A DNA stretch of 64,000 nt, from the NCBI GenBank assembly GCA_001630475.1, contig KV419395.1, forward strand, positions 810,753 to 874,752. The letters are read 5' to 3'. Shown in pieces: positions 34,677 to 46,714 of this stretch (position 1 is its first letter; the number at the start of each line of letters is the position of its first letter). The translations under genes were made by a program, and so were the position numbers. The notes under the pieces are model-generated. The model worked only from the letters and a program-made list of their open reading frames with translations, did not search any database and was not told the origin of the DNA. This stretch comes from Sistotremastrum niveocremeum HHB9708 (lineage: Eukaryota > Basidiomycota > Agaricomycetes > Sistotremastrales > Sistotremastraceae).

Positions 34677-35059
34677 GTCTTGAGGAGGAGGAGAGAGTTG
34701 CGGCCTTGCTTAGTCAGAACTGTACAGCTGTCCCAAACCTTTTGCGGAGTCACGCGTGACATCTCTCGGGAAAACGCCGAAAGCACCCTGAGTCGCAGCT
34801 TAGCGCCCAGTTCGATCTCTGAGATCTGGACGTGAGCGAAACTCAAACGCAACTTCGGTATTTGAGTTTGTTATCTTCATCTTCATACGCTCAAGTCTGT
34901 CAGGATATGTGTCGTTATTACTGCCAACATGTTGTCAGTGCTCTAGTGGGAAATCTGATATGGCGGGCTTCCGACTGAAGTCCTATCATCGTGAGACATG
35001 TGGGAGCGGATTCACATATAACCCATGCCGTGCTCAAGTCCTTCGCTCTTTGTACCAAC
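34677..35059. promoter_or_regulatory. Divergent region RPS23 / acetyltransferase-family gene
   Basis: This stretch of 383 bases separates two divergent start codons. It contains the perfect 12-bp palindrome GTCACGCGTGAC at 34749-34760. A minus-strand frame is open across the RPS23 start side, but it looks like 5' UTR. The part near 34860-34960 is T-rich. A 5'-UTR intron in RPS23 cannot be excluded. Confidence 0.5.
34749..34760. promoter_or_regulatory. 12-bp palindrome upstream of RPS23
   Basis: GTCACGCGTGAC reads the same on both strands and sits 73 nt upstream of the RPS23 start codon. Perfect 12-bp palindromes are rare by chance. It could bind a dimeric factor, and its centre is also an ACGCGT hexamer. 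Confidence 0.5.
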
Positions 35060-36771
35060 ATGGCTGAACCGGAAACGCATTATTACCACCATGGTCGTTT
35101 CAAGGTCGTTGGCGGTGTCATTCCGGACGCCATTACAGCATACCGCACCTATGGAGACTCATCCAAGCCTTGCATAGTCTTTCCTGTAAGCCCTCTTACA
35201 CATTCTATACAAGCTCATGTTATCTCACCTATTACACAGACATGTTATGGTGGCCGCCTCGACAGTATGTTCTTCATCATTTACCCCTGCGGTCCTCGCT
35301 ATATCTGCATACTATGAGACTCCGGTTTGTTAGGCCAGAGTTATCTTGTAGGCGAGGGCAAGGCGTTGGACCCCTCAAAATATTTCGTCGTGACTTTCGC
35401 ATTGTTTTCGAATGGAGAGGTTGATATATTCTTCTGGCGATCGTATCAGAAGCGTGCTGATCTTCACTGCAGTCTTCTTCGCCCTCCAACACAGTGATTT
35501 ATTTCCGAGTCACATTGCCTTCGAACATCTTCTGAAATTGCAATAACTTCAGCCAGCGCCTTATAATGGTCCTTACTTCCCTCAAGTGTCATACGAAGAC
35601 AACATGTGGGCCGGTCAACATTGGCAAAGATAAATTCTCAGACCATTTGTAGTAAAGCCCAGCATGCCGTTCTCACCAAGAAACTGGGTGTGAAGCACAT
35701 ATACTGCGTCGTTGGGTTCAGTATGGGCGGGCAACAGGTAGGCAACTCAACTCGTTCACCCTCGCATCCACTAAATATCTTCTAACAGGCTTATTATTGG
35801 CCCACCGTTTTCCCAGATTTCGTCGACAAGTTCGTTGATGACGATGCCATTGGTGATACTCTGATTAGTTTTTCGTTCGCAGATTCGTTGCGATATGCGG
35901 TTCGGCCAGGACCTCCCCGCATAATAAATGGTACGACGTTCGGCTCAATTCTAAGGCGATCCTTGATTGGAACATCAGCTTTTTGGAAGGTCCCAAGGCG
36001 GCATTGGTAGCTTCTAGAGACTTTGACGGCGGTCATTATAAATCACCTCCTACAATCGGTATCAGGTTTGTCGAATTGAAGGCGCTACATTTTCCGCATT
36101 GATTTTTTTGCACTCAGAGCCTTTGGGAGGGTTTATTCGGCTTGGGCTTACGGTATGCTACTTTTCCTAGTGGACAGTAGAGGGTCTCACAAAACAACTT
36201 TTCACTAGGTCAGACTTGGTTCCGAGAGCATCAGTATCTGGCTCAGGGCACGTACGTGCTAATGCTCATTCTCAGACTGCGGACTTGTAACTCGGTTGTG
36301 ATTTTAGATACCCTGACTTAGAGTCGTGGTTGCGTGAAGACTGGGAGGGAGGATTTCTCTCGTGGGATGCCAATGACCTCCTTGTCCTTCTGGAAACGTG
36401 GAGATCAGGCGACATATCTCTTCTTCGGGACGGAGGCAATTACGAGGCTGCGCTGAGCGGAATCAAGGCCCACGGTCTTATCATGCCTTCGAAGACAGAT
36501 TTATATTTCCCAGTGCGTGATACATTATCCTTACTTGAACATCAGACACGATTTACCCTATCTGTACAGCCCGAAGACAGCGAGTTTGAGGTGTCTCATC
36601 TCAAAAACTCACAACTGGTAGTTATCGACTCCGTTTGGGGTCATATTGGTACGTTTGATGCCTGATCGATCGAAAAAACGACATACTCAGTGCGCTTTAG
36701 CTGGCGGTGACGGAAATGAGACCGATACCAATTTCATCCGTGATCACATTTGGAAATTTCTCGAGCAATAA
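35060..36771 (+). CDS. Alpha/beta hydrolase of the homoserine O-acetyltransferase family
   Basis: The protein begins MAEPETHYYHHGRFKVVGG. It shows the acetyltransferase-family oxyanion region FPTCYGG (split by an intron after the Pro), then RLDSQSYLVGEGKALDPSKYFVV across another intron. The nucleophile elbow is VVGFSMGGQQA (GxSxG). The late HLKNSQLVVIDSVWGHIAGG contains the candidate catalytic His. Family members acetylate homoserine or serine in Met/Cys synthesis, but basidiomycetes carry several divergent paralogs, so calling it MET2 would go too far. The start at 35060 was preferred over an upstream GTG frame. It lies 201 nt before EMP70 in tandem. About nine introns are inferred, and some middle joins are approximate. 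Confidence 0.85.
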
Positions 36772-36972
36772 TTCGTCTCTATCTGCAGGGTCATAGGACA
36801 TGTGAAGCGTGTAGTAGCTCTGATTTTGCTCTTTAAAAGTATTGCAATACAACACTGTGGGACTGATATTCAATGGAAACAAGCCTGTAAGCGGGCGCAT
36901 GGCATCGGCGCCTAAAGCGGCGCCGCTGTACGACTTGACTAGTGTTCCGAGACGAAGGAAGCATCCGCCAAC

Positions 36973-39903
36973 ATGGCGTTCAACACACCGGTCGTGCTTT
37001 TGGCATTGGGAACTCTGTTCGCTCAAACTAGTGCATTCTATCTTCCGGGCGCTGCGCCCAGAGACTATGCACCTGGGGACACAGTGAACTTGTTCGTGAA
37101 CACTTTGACCCCAGAGGTTGGTCCAGCGACCACAAAACTTGTGAGGACAAGACATTTTTGTATATCCAGTCATGCTGACCATTCGTTAGAGATCCTTTGT
37201 CAACTGTCAGCATATCATCTTGTCTTTAGAGCCTGGGCTCATGGTTCTCATCCCTGAACAGATGACTACTATCACCCTTCTTTTCAATTCTGTCAACCCG
37301 ACGGAGGACCCAAAAAGCAGCCGGAATCACTGGGATCCATTCTCTTTGGGGACAGAATATTTGATTCGCCTTACCAGGTCCGTAAATGTTGGAGCGAGGC
37401 GTATAGCTGCTCATGACGTTATTCTATAGATCCGCATGATGGAGAACTCGACAGAATGCCAGACGCTGTGCACAACGACGGTCTCCCCAGAGAATGCAAA
37501 GTTCATCAATGAGCGAATACGGGAAGACTACGCACTTAACTGGCTCGTGGACGGGCTGCCGGCGGCAGAAATGAAGATGGATCCAAAATCAGGGGAGATA
37601 TTCTATGATATAGGCATGTTCTCGTCTAACTTTTGTGCATCCTTCTTTGGCTTATATAAATCGCAGGCTTCAACTTGGGGAACGTTGTCGATCCCGATCA
37701 TGAAGAAGTTGAAATTAGCCCTATCCTCAACAACCACTATGATATCATCCTCAAGTGAGGACCAGAGACTGGGGCACTTTCAAAGGTCACTGAATTCATA
37801 CCAGGTATCATACCAAAGACAACATCAAGTATAGAGTAGTCGGAGTCCTTGTGTGGCCATCTAGGTTCGTTCTCTTCATTCGTCGATGGCAATGACAATG
37901 ATTTGATATGACTCCAGTAACGCTGCCACCGAAGGGGACTGTGAAGTCCGTGAAGGTGGGAAGCATATGGAGCTGAGCGAAACTACCGCCAGCACTGTCA
38001 GATATACCTACAGAGTTATGTGGAGTGTATGTATTCTTTCCCATCTTGTCGCACCGTTTCTGATTGTCCGCTTCCTAGAAATCGGATACCCGCTGGGTAT
38101 GTGGCTTCCCGTTTACTGAGTAAACCTCTGAATACAATCTAGGCAACCCGATGGGACAACTACTTGCATGTCTTCGATCCTCGCATCCACTGGTTCAGCT
38201 TGATCAACTCACTCGTGATTGCGACATTCTTGTGCATCATGGTATCAATGATCTTGTATAGGAATGTCTCTCGTGACGTGAGTGAGAATATGGCTGCCAG
38301 CCTTGTACGACGTGATGAGGCTCAGCGATAATTTCAGATCTCGCGCTATAACTCTATGGACCTCAGCGTCAGCACACACCTCTTAACGAGACCTACAACT
38401 GACAATATATTCAGGAAGATGTCCAGGAGGACTTCGGATGGAAGCTTGTTCACGGAGAGGTTTTTCGACAGCCGCGGTGGCCCATGGCATTATCCGTGTT
38501 GGTCGGCAATGGTACGCAGCTGGCTCTCATGGTTTCGGTGACCCTGGGTATGTCTCCCTACGTCTGTTGTGTTGCATTCCACGGCTCACGGTTCCGTAGT
38601 CTTCTCTTTGCTGGGTTTCTTGTCGCCTTCGAACCGTGGCGCATTGGCCACCGTCATGCTAGTTTTCTGGACCTTGTTTGGAGGGTAATTTGCGACCTAT
38701 TTCATTTTGAGCGAGTTCTGAATAAGGTTCAGGATTGGCGGATATGCATCAACTCGGGTTTACGCCTCTTTAGGAGGTACTCAATTCCGCAAGAACGTTT
38801 TCTTTACCGCGACTCTTCTTCCAACGTGAGTCTTGGCATATTGCTCCGAGCAGAGTGCTTGGAGATTGATGTTTTTTTTTAGTTTCGTCTTTGCGATTGT
38901 CTTTTTGCTTAATCTCCTTCTCATTACGGCTGGTTCTTCCGGTGCCGTTCCCTTTGGTAAGTTCAGGATCTGTTTACTCATTCGATACCGAGCTACACCT
39001 GACGAATTTCCAAGGAACCATGCTCGTTATTGTCATCCTCTGGTTCGCCATTAACGGCCCACTCACAGGTAGTCTACTAATATATGCAATGTTGCAACAC
39101 TAATACTTTACAGTTGTCGGCGCATTTATTGGTCGACGACACGGAGTATGTGTCTGTTTGTGAAATGGATCGGAAGACTGATTCCTTGTCAGCTTATCTC
39201 GAACCCTGTTCGAGTCAACCAAATACCTCGCCAAATACCTCCTCCCCCTCGCTATCTGAAGCCATGGGTAAGTCATGGTCTCAATATGGATTGTCCTACT
39301 CTATATTCATGAGCAAACCAAGTCGGCGTCTTTGTTGAGCGGTGTCTTGCCATTCGGTAATATTTTCTAGTATCATCGGTGCCCAAGATATTGACGAGAG
39401 GCAGGCGCGGCTTTCGTTGAATTGTACTTTGTGCTTTCAAGCTTATTTGCTTCGAGGGCATACTATGCCTTTGGCTTTCTCTCTCTGACTGCATGCATTG
39501 TCGGTCTAACGACTGCAACCGTGACTATATTATTTACATATTTCCTCCTTTGTGCCGAAGAATACAGGTTTGATCTTCTTCATCCAGCTTCCTGCTTGTA
39601 TGCTAATCGCATGACTTAGGTGGCACTGGCGAGCCGTTTTCATCGGCGGAGGAAGCTCCTTCTGGCTGCTTGCATACGGCATCTTCTACTGGGCCTCTCG
39701 CCTGTCTCTCGATAGTTTGACTAGCGTCGTTCTCTATCTTGGTTATCTTTTCATTCTCTCTGTCTTTAATTTCTTGATAACTGGTGCGTTTATCTTGTGA
39801 ATGTGGTTCGGGTTCTCCGGTGACATCTGATGCAGGCACCATCGGCTTCCTTGCTACATATTGGGCGGTCCGGCGCCTTTATAGCGCCATTCGCGTAGAC
39901 TAA
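36973..39903 (+). CDS. EMP70: EMP70 / TM9SF nonaspanin
   Basis: This is a nine-span endosomal/Golgi membrane protein. A signal peptide (MAFNTPVVLLALGTLFAQTSA) precedes the family start FYLPGAAPRDYAPGD. The lumenal domain includes DYYHPSFQFC, SLGSILFGDRI, and ENSTECQTLC. After [30 protein letters not shown] come the membrane spans, with blocks EDVQEDFGWKLVHGEVFR and GTMLVIVILWFAINGPL. The protein ends YSAIRVD. The family usually ends in K-x-D/E for COPI-dependent Golgi retention. Here the position has Arg, which may still function. It is split by about ten short introns. It converges tightly (36 bases between stops) on mitochondrial TyrRS. Confidence 0.94.
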
Positions 39904-39939
39904 AATTACACTCTAATATTTGAGGCCATACCAGATGGA

Positions 39940-41696
39940 CTATGATACTGCCAAGACCATGTGTTTACTCTTACCCGCTCTCAAAATTACGAGGCGCTGA
40001 TCCAGCAGATAACTATCATCCAGGATAATATCGGTCTCACAGCGTTGCCCGTTCACGTATAGACCGCCCGCTTTCAAGAGTTCTTTACTCTCCGCTTTTC
40101 CTGAAGGTTAGATTGGCCTGCGGCTGGTGAGAGAAACTCACAAATCGATCTTGTCAATTTGGCATGAGCTGCCAGCTTCGTAACTCGAAGAGAAAATAGC
40201 TCTTGACGAGAAAGATGCGTTAACCGGTCAGATGGAAGGGCAGGGATGACCTTAGATGCCTGAACAGTAGCGAGGTCTTCATCAAATAAAACCTGCGTTG
40301 CGGCCTCGGCTTGTTGAACACCGACTCCTTGTAAGAATAAGCTCCGGACTTATGCCTTATAGCATTCGTTGACGTACCGCCGTGAATGAGCTCCGTCAAC
40401 TCTGATGCGAGAACACGCTGTGCCTGCCTATTTTCAGGCGTTCTCTAGGTTGGGACCGTCAGGCTGCAACTCGTGAAAAAATGTAGCCAATCCCACATTG
40501 TGTTGAGCCATCAAAGCTTGTATTTCGGCTATAGGTAAAAACGTCAACAGTCGCAGAAATTTTTCCACATCTCGATCTTCCGTGCGAAGAAAGTACTAGC
40601 AATATCGTGAGGATCATTCTACTGAGTTCATTTCTTCAGAAGTAAACTTACTTGGTAGAAATCAAATATACTCGTACGATCCTTGTCGATCCAAACTGCG
40701 TTTCCAGCGCTTTTGCCAAATTTCTCGCCGGAGCTGGTGACGAGTAGGGGCGTTGTTATTCCAAATGCCCTTGTTTCAAACGGCTCAGACGTCGATGCGG
40801 ATTTTGAAATGAGTTCAATCCCAGCCACTATGTTTCCCCACTGATCAGAACCCCCGATTTGGATAGTGCACTGATGGGTTTGGTGAAGAGTTTGGAAATC
40901 ATATGCCTGCAGTAATTGATAGGTGAATTCGGTAAAGGTCAGGCCTTGCTCTGACTGAAGACGCGAGCGGACGCTATATACAGTAGGGTGAATTCTATAC
41001 CAGTCGAAAAGTTTTTAATTTACCTGTCTTTCGAAAGCATTGCTTGGATCTTGGCCAACGTGCCTACTGTTCTTAGAAAGTCCAGAAACTGCATTCCATG
41101 ATACCACTTCAAGTTGTTGAGAACCGCTGGGACAGTGGCAGGAGTTTCATAGAGGGACAGTCGTTTGGACGCGCATTCATATGCTCGATGGAAAAAGGTA
41201 TAAAGTTGGCTGGAAATGCTCTGGGCATTGCTTTGGACAATTTCTTGCAAGATAGCCGGACGTTCTGTGTTTCGTCCAGATGGATCGCCGACTAAACCAG
41301 TTGCACCACCTATCTGGAAATTAGATTAGGTTTGATAGTTAGAGCACAAAGCCATAAATTACCAATGGTATGATATTGTGTCCTCGGAGTGAGAAATGCA
41401 ACATGCAGATTAGAGGGACGAGATTCCCGACATGCAGTGATGGAGCGGTGGGATCAACGCCACAATAAATAGTCCTTTTACTACCGCCCTCAAGATGTTT
41501 GTCAAGCAACGGCGGGCTAATGATCAGAGAGTTAGAATTGTATGCCACCCAGTCGTCGACAACTTCGTTACCTCGTGACGGCAGAAATTAACCCTCTTTC
41601 CGTGAGTTCAGCGATAATGCCATGCTTTTGAATATTGGAGCTAGTTGTCGCGTACGCTCTACGAAAAAGAAGAGATTGGTAGTTGAGACATCGCAT
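39940..41696 (-). CDS. MSY1: Mitochondrial tyrosyl-tRNA synthetase
   Basis: This class I synthetase charges tRNA-Tyr in mitochondria. The start at 41696 gives MRCLNYQSLLFRRAYATTSS, an Arg-rich mitochondrial leader, and reads straight into KHGIIAELTERGLISAVTR. The HIGH-like motif appears in APSLHVGNL and the KMSKS-like motif in GEKFGKSAGNAVWID. QIGGSDQWGNI is also typical of TyrRS. The C-terminal S4-like domain reads LLKAGGLYVNGQRCETDI. An alternative start further upstream (41770 region) was rejected because no splice keeps the frame. It shares a 52-bp spacer with the TGT gene on the other strand. Confidence 0.93.
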
Positions 41697-41748
41697 TAGG
41701 ATTCAGAAACGCGGACCCTGATCGACTCACGCGAGGTCTCAAGTCGCG
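41697..41748. promoter_or_regulatory. 52-bp bidirectional spacer MSY1 / TGT
   Basis: Only 52 bases separate the start codons of mitochondrial TyrRS and queuine tRNA-ribosyltransferase. Either the 5' UTRs are extremely short or transcription starts inside the opposite gene. The spacer has GCGG and CGCGAGG GC patches but no TATA box. Confidence 0.7.
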
Positions 41749-43595
41749 ATGAAGTTTGAAATTCTTGCATCATGTCCTACCACCAGAGCTCGAGTGGCTC
41801 GTATGACCTTGAATCGTTGAGTCAATCAAGATTTATCGTACTGTAGCTAAAACAAAGATCAGATGGCCCAACTCTTCTGCCCACTTTCATGCCAGTGGCC
41901 ACCCAAGCCGCACTCAAAGGCCTAACTCCTCAGCAAACTGAAGCTCTTGGTGTCACATTGATCTTGAACAATACTTACCATCTGAATCTTCGTCCCGGTA
42001 TCAAAATCCTGGACCAGGCCGGTGGTGCTCATAAATTCCAAGGTTGGAGGAGAAATCTATTGACTGTCAGATGCCCTCTCCGTTTGACTACCATACGCTA
42101 ATCGCATTCGAACACAGGACAGCGGCGGTTTCCAGCTGGTCTCATTGTCACAGTTCACTCAGATTACGGAGGAAGGCGCCTTATTCTCAAGCCCGTACGA
42201 TGGCAAACCTACCATGTTGACTGTACGTGGCTTCTTCGCGCTTGAAATCACGATCTTAGAGCATCTAGCCAGAGGAGAGTATTGCTATCCAGCATAGCAT
42301 TGGTGCCGATATCATCATGCAACTCGATGACGTTGGTATGGGTAGCAGCTGATACTGCGTATACAGACTTAACGCTTTCTACCACAGTTTCAAGTCTCAC
42401 GACAGGGCCGAGAGTCGAAGAAGCGATGTGGAGATCTATTCGTTGGCTTGATCGGTGCATCAAGTATCACGAGAGTAAAGGGAGACAAGATACCCAAGAG
42501 CTCTTTGCCATTGTCCAGGGCGGTTTGGATCCTAAGCTCCGAGAGATTTGCGTACGAGAGATGATAAATCGAAAGGAAAATGTAGGAGGTTATGCAGTTG
42601 GAGGTTTGAAGACTTCCCTTTCATAGACTTCGAACCTGATAATTTTGCAGGTTTGAGCGGAGGAGAAGCGAAAGGTTCATTCCACCTCCGTGTCCGGGCA
42701 AATTTTAATGTCTATTCGCAGATGTCTTCTGGAAAATGTAAGAGCTGCTTGCTATGCCCAATACTCGTCGTTCACACGAGGTAGGATATCGATTTGTGCA
42801 GAAAAACTTCCAGTTGATCGTGAGTGGTAATCATTGCTCCTGCAATCGCTCCATTGAATGTAGATAGGCCCCCGGTATGCGATGGGCATTGGGTTCGCAG
42901 AAGGTACGAAACGTTTGGTCGGAGCGATAGGTGGCTAATCTCGAGTATTAGATTTGCTTGTCTGTGTTGCTTTGGGGATTGACATGGTCAGTTCTTGGCT
43001 TTATTTCGTCCCATTCTCTCAACAGGCCAACAGGCGGACTGTGTCTTCCCCACTCGTACCGCTCGCTTTGGCGTCGCTCTGACGTTTCGTGGGCCTCTTA
43101 ATCTTCGTATGTCTCTAACTGTCGTGTGTATGAAGCCAATAGCTCATGATTTATCCAATGCAGGACTCAAACACCACACCACCAGCCTTGATACCATAGA
43201 AGAAGACTGCCCGTGTCCAACTTGTAGCTCGGGTACATCGAGAGCCATTCTACATCATTTGGTGACAGTTGAAACCGCAGGAGCACACGGTAAGTCGTAG
43301 TCGCGGTAGACATCACCATATGGAGAGCCTGATATCTGTATCGACAGCTCTCACTCAGCACAATGTTGTATTTCAAGCTCGATTGATGGGAGGCGCTCGA
43401 GAGGCCATATTTGCTGGCACGTTCCCCGCATACCTGCGTAGTTTCTTTGCGAACTACTTTGGCGAAACGGGCTACCCTAAATGGTGCGTAGATGCACTTA
43501 GGAGCGTCGGAGTAGATCTTTTAGAAGGTATACCACCGGCAGAGGTCAAGGTCGTGGACGGACAAGGCATGAAATGGGAATACTCAGAGTCATGA
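41749..43595 (+). CDS. QTRT1: Queuine tRNA-ribosyltransferase catalytic subunit
   Basis: This enzyme exchanges guanine for queuine at the wobble position of tRNAs for Asp, Asn, His and Tyr. The first exon (ATG at 41749) reads [22 protein letters not shown] and splices to [23 protein letters not shown]. Further signatures are [22 protein letters not shown], a QLDD block, [11 protein letters not shown] and [13 protein letters not shown] with the catalytic-loop Asp. The C-terminal zinc site is CPCPTCSSG followed by a downstream HH. The enzyme needs queuine from diet or bacteria, since fungi do not make it. Many introns are present. The stop lies 17 bases from the stop of DBP10 on the other strand. 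Confidence 0.94.
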
Positions 43596-43612
43596 ATAGA
43601 TACAAATGATCA

Positions 43613-46520
43613 TCAGCGCTTTCCCTTGTGTCGACTTGGTCGAGCATTCTTTGCTCGTCTTTTCTCTTTTGTCTCACGCGATTTGCGTATCTGCTCAACG
43701 GATTTGAGTTCTGTTTTTACCCGTCCCATTGACTTCGATCCATAACGGCCTTTGCTCTTTCCGTTCTTCGGCTCAGCTTCAATTCCGGCCGCTTGGCTGC
43801 GTTTCTGTTGCGTCCGTTGTTTTCGTTCATAATCCTTGGAAAGTTTGTCCAAAGGTTTCGCTGCATCGGTCCGGGTGTGGTTGAACCTTCCATTTCGATG
43901 TTGCTGAGACTGACTCCTTCGGCCTGGCAATTCGGTTTCGCCAACACGGGGTAAGTTGACGTGTAACTTCGACTTCCACTCGTCAAAACGACCACTGCGA
44001 TAAGACGCAGGCAAGCGGGCACCGCTTTCTGTCTTGACCATTTTGACGTTATCGGCGCCTTCTCCTGCTCCCTGGGTGAACTTCTTCTTTTTCTTATCCC
44101 AAGTCAATTGAGACCCATGACGTTGTCTTCCAGTGAGTGCCTCATCGCCGTTTAATCCGAAAGTAGCACCCCGAGCCTGCTCGGCGAAGGTAGCTCCATC
44201 CTTGAGTGAATATCTAAACCAATATGAGAGTGGCGGATTTCTTTAGTCCAATCTCACATACCCTTTATCTGTCATAGCATCTTTCTGATAATGTGACATA
44301 TAAAACTCGGGATCTTGATACGTCGCAGGCTCCGAAGTGACTTCCACTGAGCCTTGACCGAGTTCGAGTACTTCAAGGTCGGAAGCAGTATCATCAATTA
44401 CTGCTTGCTGGATAAGTTCGGCCGATGGGCGCGTGCGCCGAATTTTCGCAAGAGCTTTCCGCCTGTCTTTCATCAAGCCCGCATTTGCTGTTTTGCCTCT
44501 GTTCCCGATCTCGAAAACAGTTTCGGAGGGCGAAAAACTGCTGACGACCTGTAAGAGAGCACGTCGAGCATGGTCGTCCTCAGCCGAGCTGTTGTTCCCG
44601 CTGGGCTTGCGGAGGACAGCGTGGACAATGGGATCGAATCCCGATCCTGCCAGACTCCACTTGACGTCTTTCATCATCAACTTAGCGCGATTGTGACTAG
44701 CTTGACTGGCTTTGCCCTGTGTCCTTTCGTAGAGCTTGTGTCCCTTCTGCATCACAGCTCGGAGAGTCTCCAGAGCATTGTTCTTCTCGTCATATGCACG
44801 AAGACCTTCAAGTTGATCGTCTAGTCTGTCCCTCTCGAATGCACCAATCGCGAGGTTCTCAGTATAGTGTTGTGGCCCCTCTGCCATTGTGTTCACGAGA
44901 GGCCTCCCGAGGAAAAGCTGAAGATCAAGGAGGTGCGGTAGCTCAGAGCTGCTGACGAACGACCAGGCCCAACCTTTCCGACCCGCTCTAGCCGTTCTGC
45001 CCACACGGTGCACGAAAACACGAGCGCCGTGCGGGAAATCGTAGTTGATGACATTTTCTAGCACGGGGATGTCGATACCGCGGGCGGCAACATCGGTGAC
45101 AACCAGGATGCTGGTGAGACCCTGTCGGAACCGATCCATTTGCTCTGTGCGAGCAGTCTGATCCAGGGCGCCATAAACATGCGACACGGCATATCCAACC
45201 GTCATAAGGAGATTGTAGAGATATTCCACGTGGTGTTTCGTGGCTGCAAAAATAAGGGTTTGGTGTGGTAGACTTTCGATTTTATTCTTTGATGATTTGG
45301 GGTCAACCTGAGCCTCGCCCAATGGGACGCCAATCACATCCCTGAGAAGTATAAGGAGTGATGCATCCTTTTCCACTTCTTTGACCGAGAAGAAGGCCAT
45401 CTGAAGATCAGAGCTGATCTTACTCTCAGCATCGAGCCTGACCAGCTTCGGGTTTTGAAGGCCGGCCTTAGCAAATTCCACTAGAGTCTTGGGCAGTGTG
45501 GCCGAGAAGAGGGATGATTGACGTGTGGCAGGTAGTCTGTGAATGATTTCTTGAAGAGCGGTCTCGAAGCCCATCTCGAAGAGTCGATCGGCTTCATCGT
45601 ACACCACGTATTGAACAGATTTCAGATCAAGGTTCATCTCGACTGCCAAGTGAAGAAGTCGACCCGGAGTGGCAATGATTCTAGAGCATGAGACTGAGAT
45701 CTATCCTGCGGAACAAGCCAACGTCGACACTTACATGTCGGGATTATTACTGATCATCTCAAACTGCTCATCCAGGCTTTCTCCACCAATGATCAATCCC
45801 CACCGCAAACTTTCGGTATTGGTTGCATCTGACGGCTCTCCATCTCCAATATGCGTCGAGCTGTTTTTCTGCCATCCTCGCGCTATTTCTTTCCCGGCCT
45901 TGAGGACTTGCAAGGCAAGTTCTCGTGAAGGGACTAGAATTAAGCCTCGAGTGCCAAAAGTAGTTGAATGACGGCCACCCAGATGTTGTAATAGAGGAAT
46001 CATATATGCGAACGTCTTTCCTGAACCAGTGCGAGCCATTCCAACAAGATCCTGTGGAGGGGAAGCGAGCAAAGCCGGAATTGCCAGTCGCTGGATAGGA
46101 GTAGGCACACGATATCCACGCAGAGTGAGAGCACGCAGTAATGCAGGGTTCAAACCTGGTTAATCTTTGATAAGTAACAGAGAGTTGAGACACAATCGTA
46201 AAGAACGTACCCATGCTTTGAAAACTCCCTCCTCCGACCTCCCCTTTGGCAAGCTTTGTCCGCCCCTTGACCTTCTTCAACATCTCCATGCCTTGCTTCA
46301 TATTTTGTTTCGCAAGGCTCTGCCGTATATACGTCTCGTCGTCGATATCGTCGTTGTCTTGCTCCGTTGTACGCTGTCGTTTCGACTTTCCAGCCAGTGA
46401 TGCGGTGATATCCACTTCATCCGACTCAGAATCGTGAGCGGAGGATTCACCACTGCCATTGTGAGAGTCATCGTCACTGCTAGGGAAGGCAGGCGATCTT
46501 TTGCGCTTCAGTTCAGGCAT
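43613..46520 (-). CDS. DBP10: DEAD-box ATP-dependent RNA helicase Dbp10/DDX54
   Basis: This nucleolar helicase acts in 60S ribosomal subunit assembly. The ATG at 46520 opens an acidic Ser-rich leader. Motifs in order: Q-motif region RGYRVPTPIQRLAIP, Walker A ARTGSGKT, PSRELA, ATPGR, DEAD in VYDEADRLF, SAT in SLFSATLP, VVTDVAARGID, and HRVGRTARAGR. The DBP10CT domain follows (DPEFYMSHYQKDAMTDKGYSLKDGATFAEQARGA, spanning an intron) and the tail is very Lys/Arg-rich, as expected for a nucleolar protein. Few introns interrupt it: the central exon runs about 1.4 kb. The DBP10 C-terminal domain separates it from other DEAD-box proteins. Confidence 0.96.
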
Positions 46521-46714
46521 AATGTCGTGTCTCTGGCTCCGGAAAAAAACGGCTTTCGGAAGACAGCGCCTAATCCTAAAATTTCCTTTCCAATATGGAA
46601 TTTCTTTTGCAAGTTAACCGGAGAGGCACAACTGAACGATTCAGGGCGACAGAAAAAACATCGCGAATCTTTAGGAAAATATAGCTAAACTATTCGGTGT
46701 ATCTATTGTATCTT

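Noticed and set aside
34631-34852. Minus-strand frame covering the RPS23 start and running upstream
   Set aside because: RPS23 starts within it in another frame and the peptide matches nothing. It is most likely 5' UTR and promoter.
41700-41775. Alternative upstream first exon for mitochondrial TyrRS
   Set aside because: No pairing of donor and acceptor there keeps the frame without a stop, while the ATG at 41696 reads directly into the conserved region with a good mitochondrial leader.
46144-46160. tRNA B-box-like GGTTCAAACC
   Set aside because: It lies inside DBP10 coding sequence and no acceptor stem or A box is found at the right distance.
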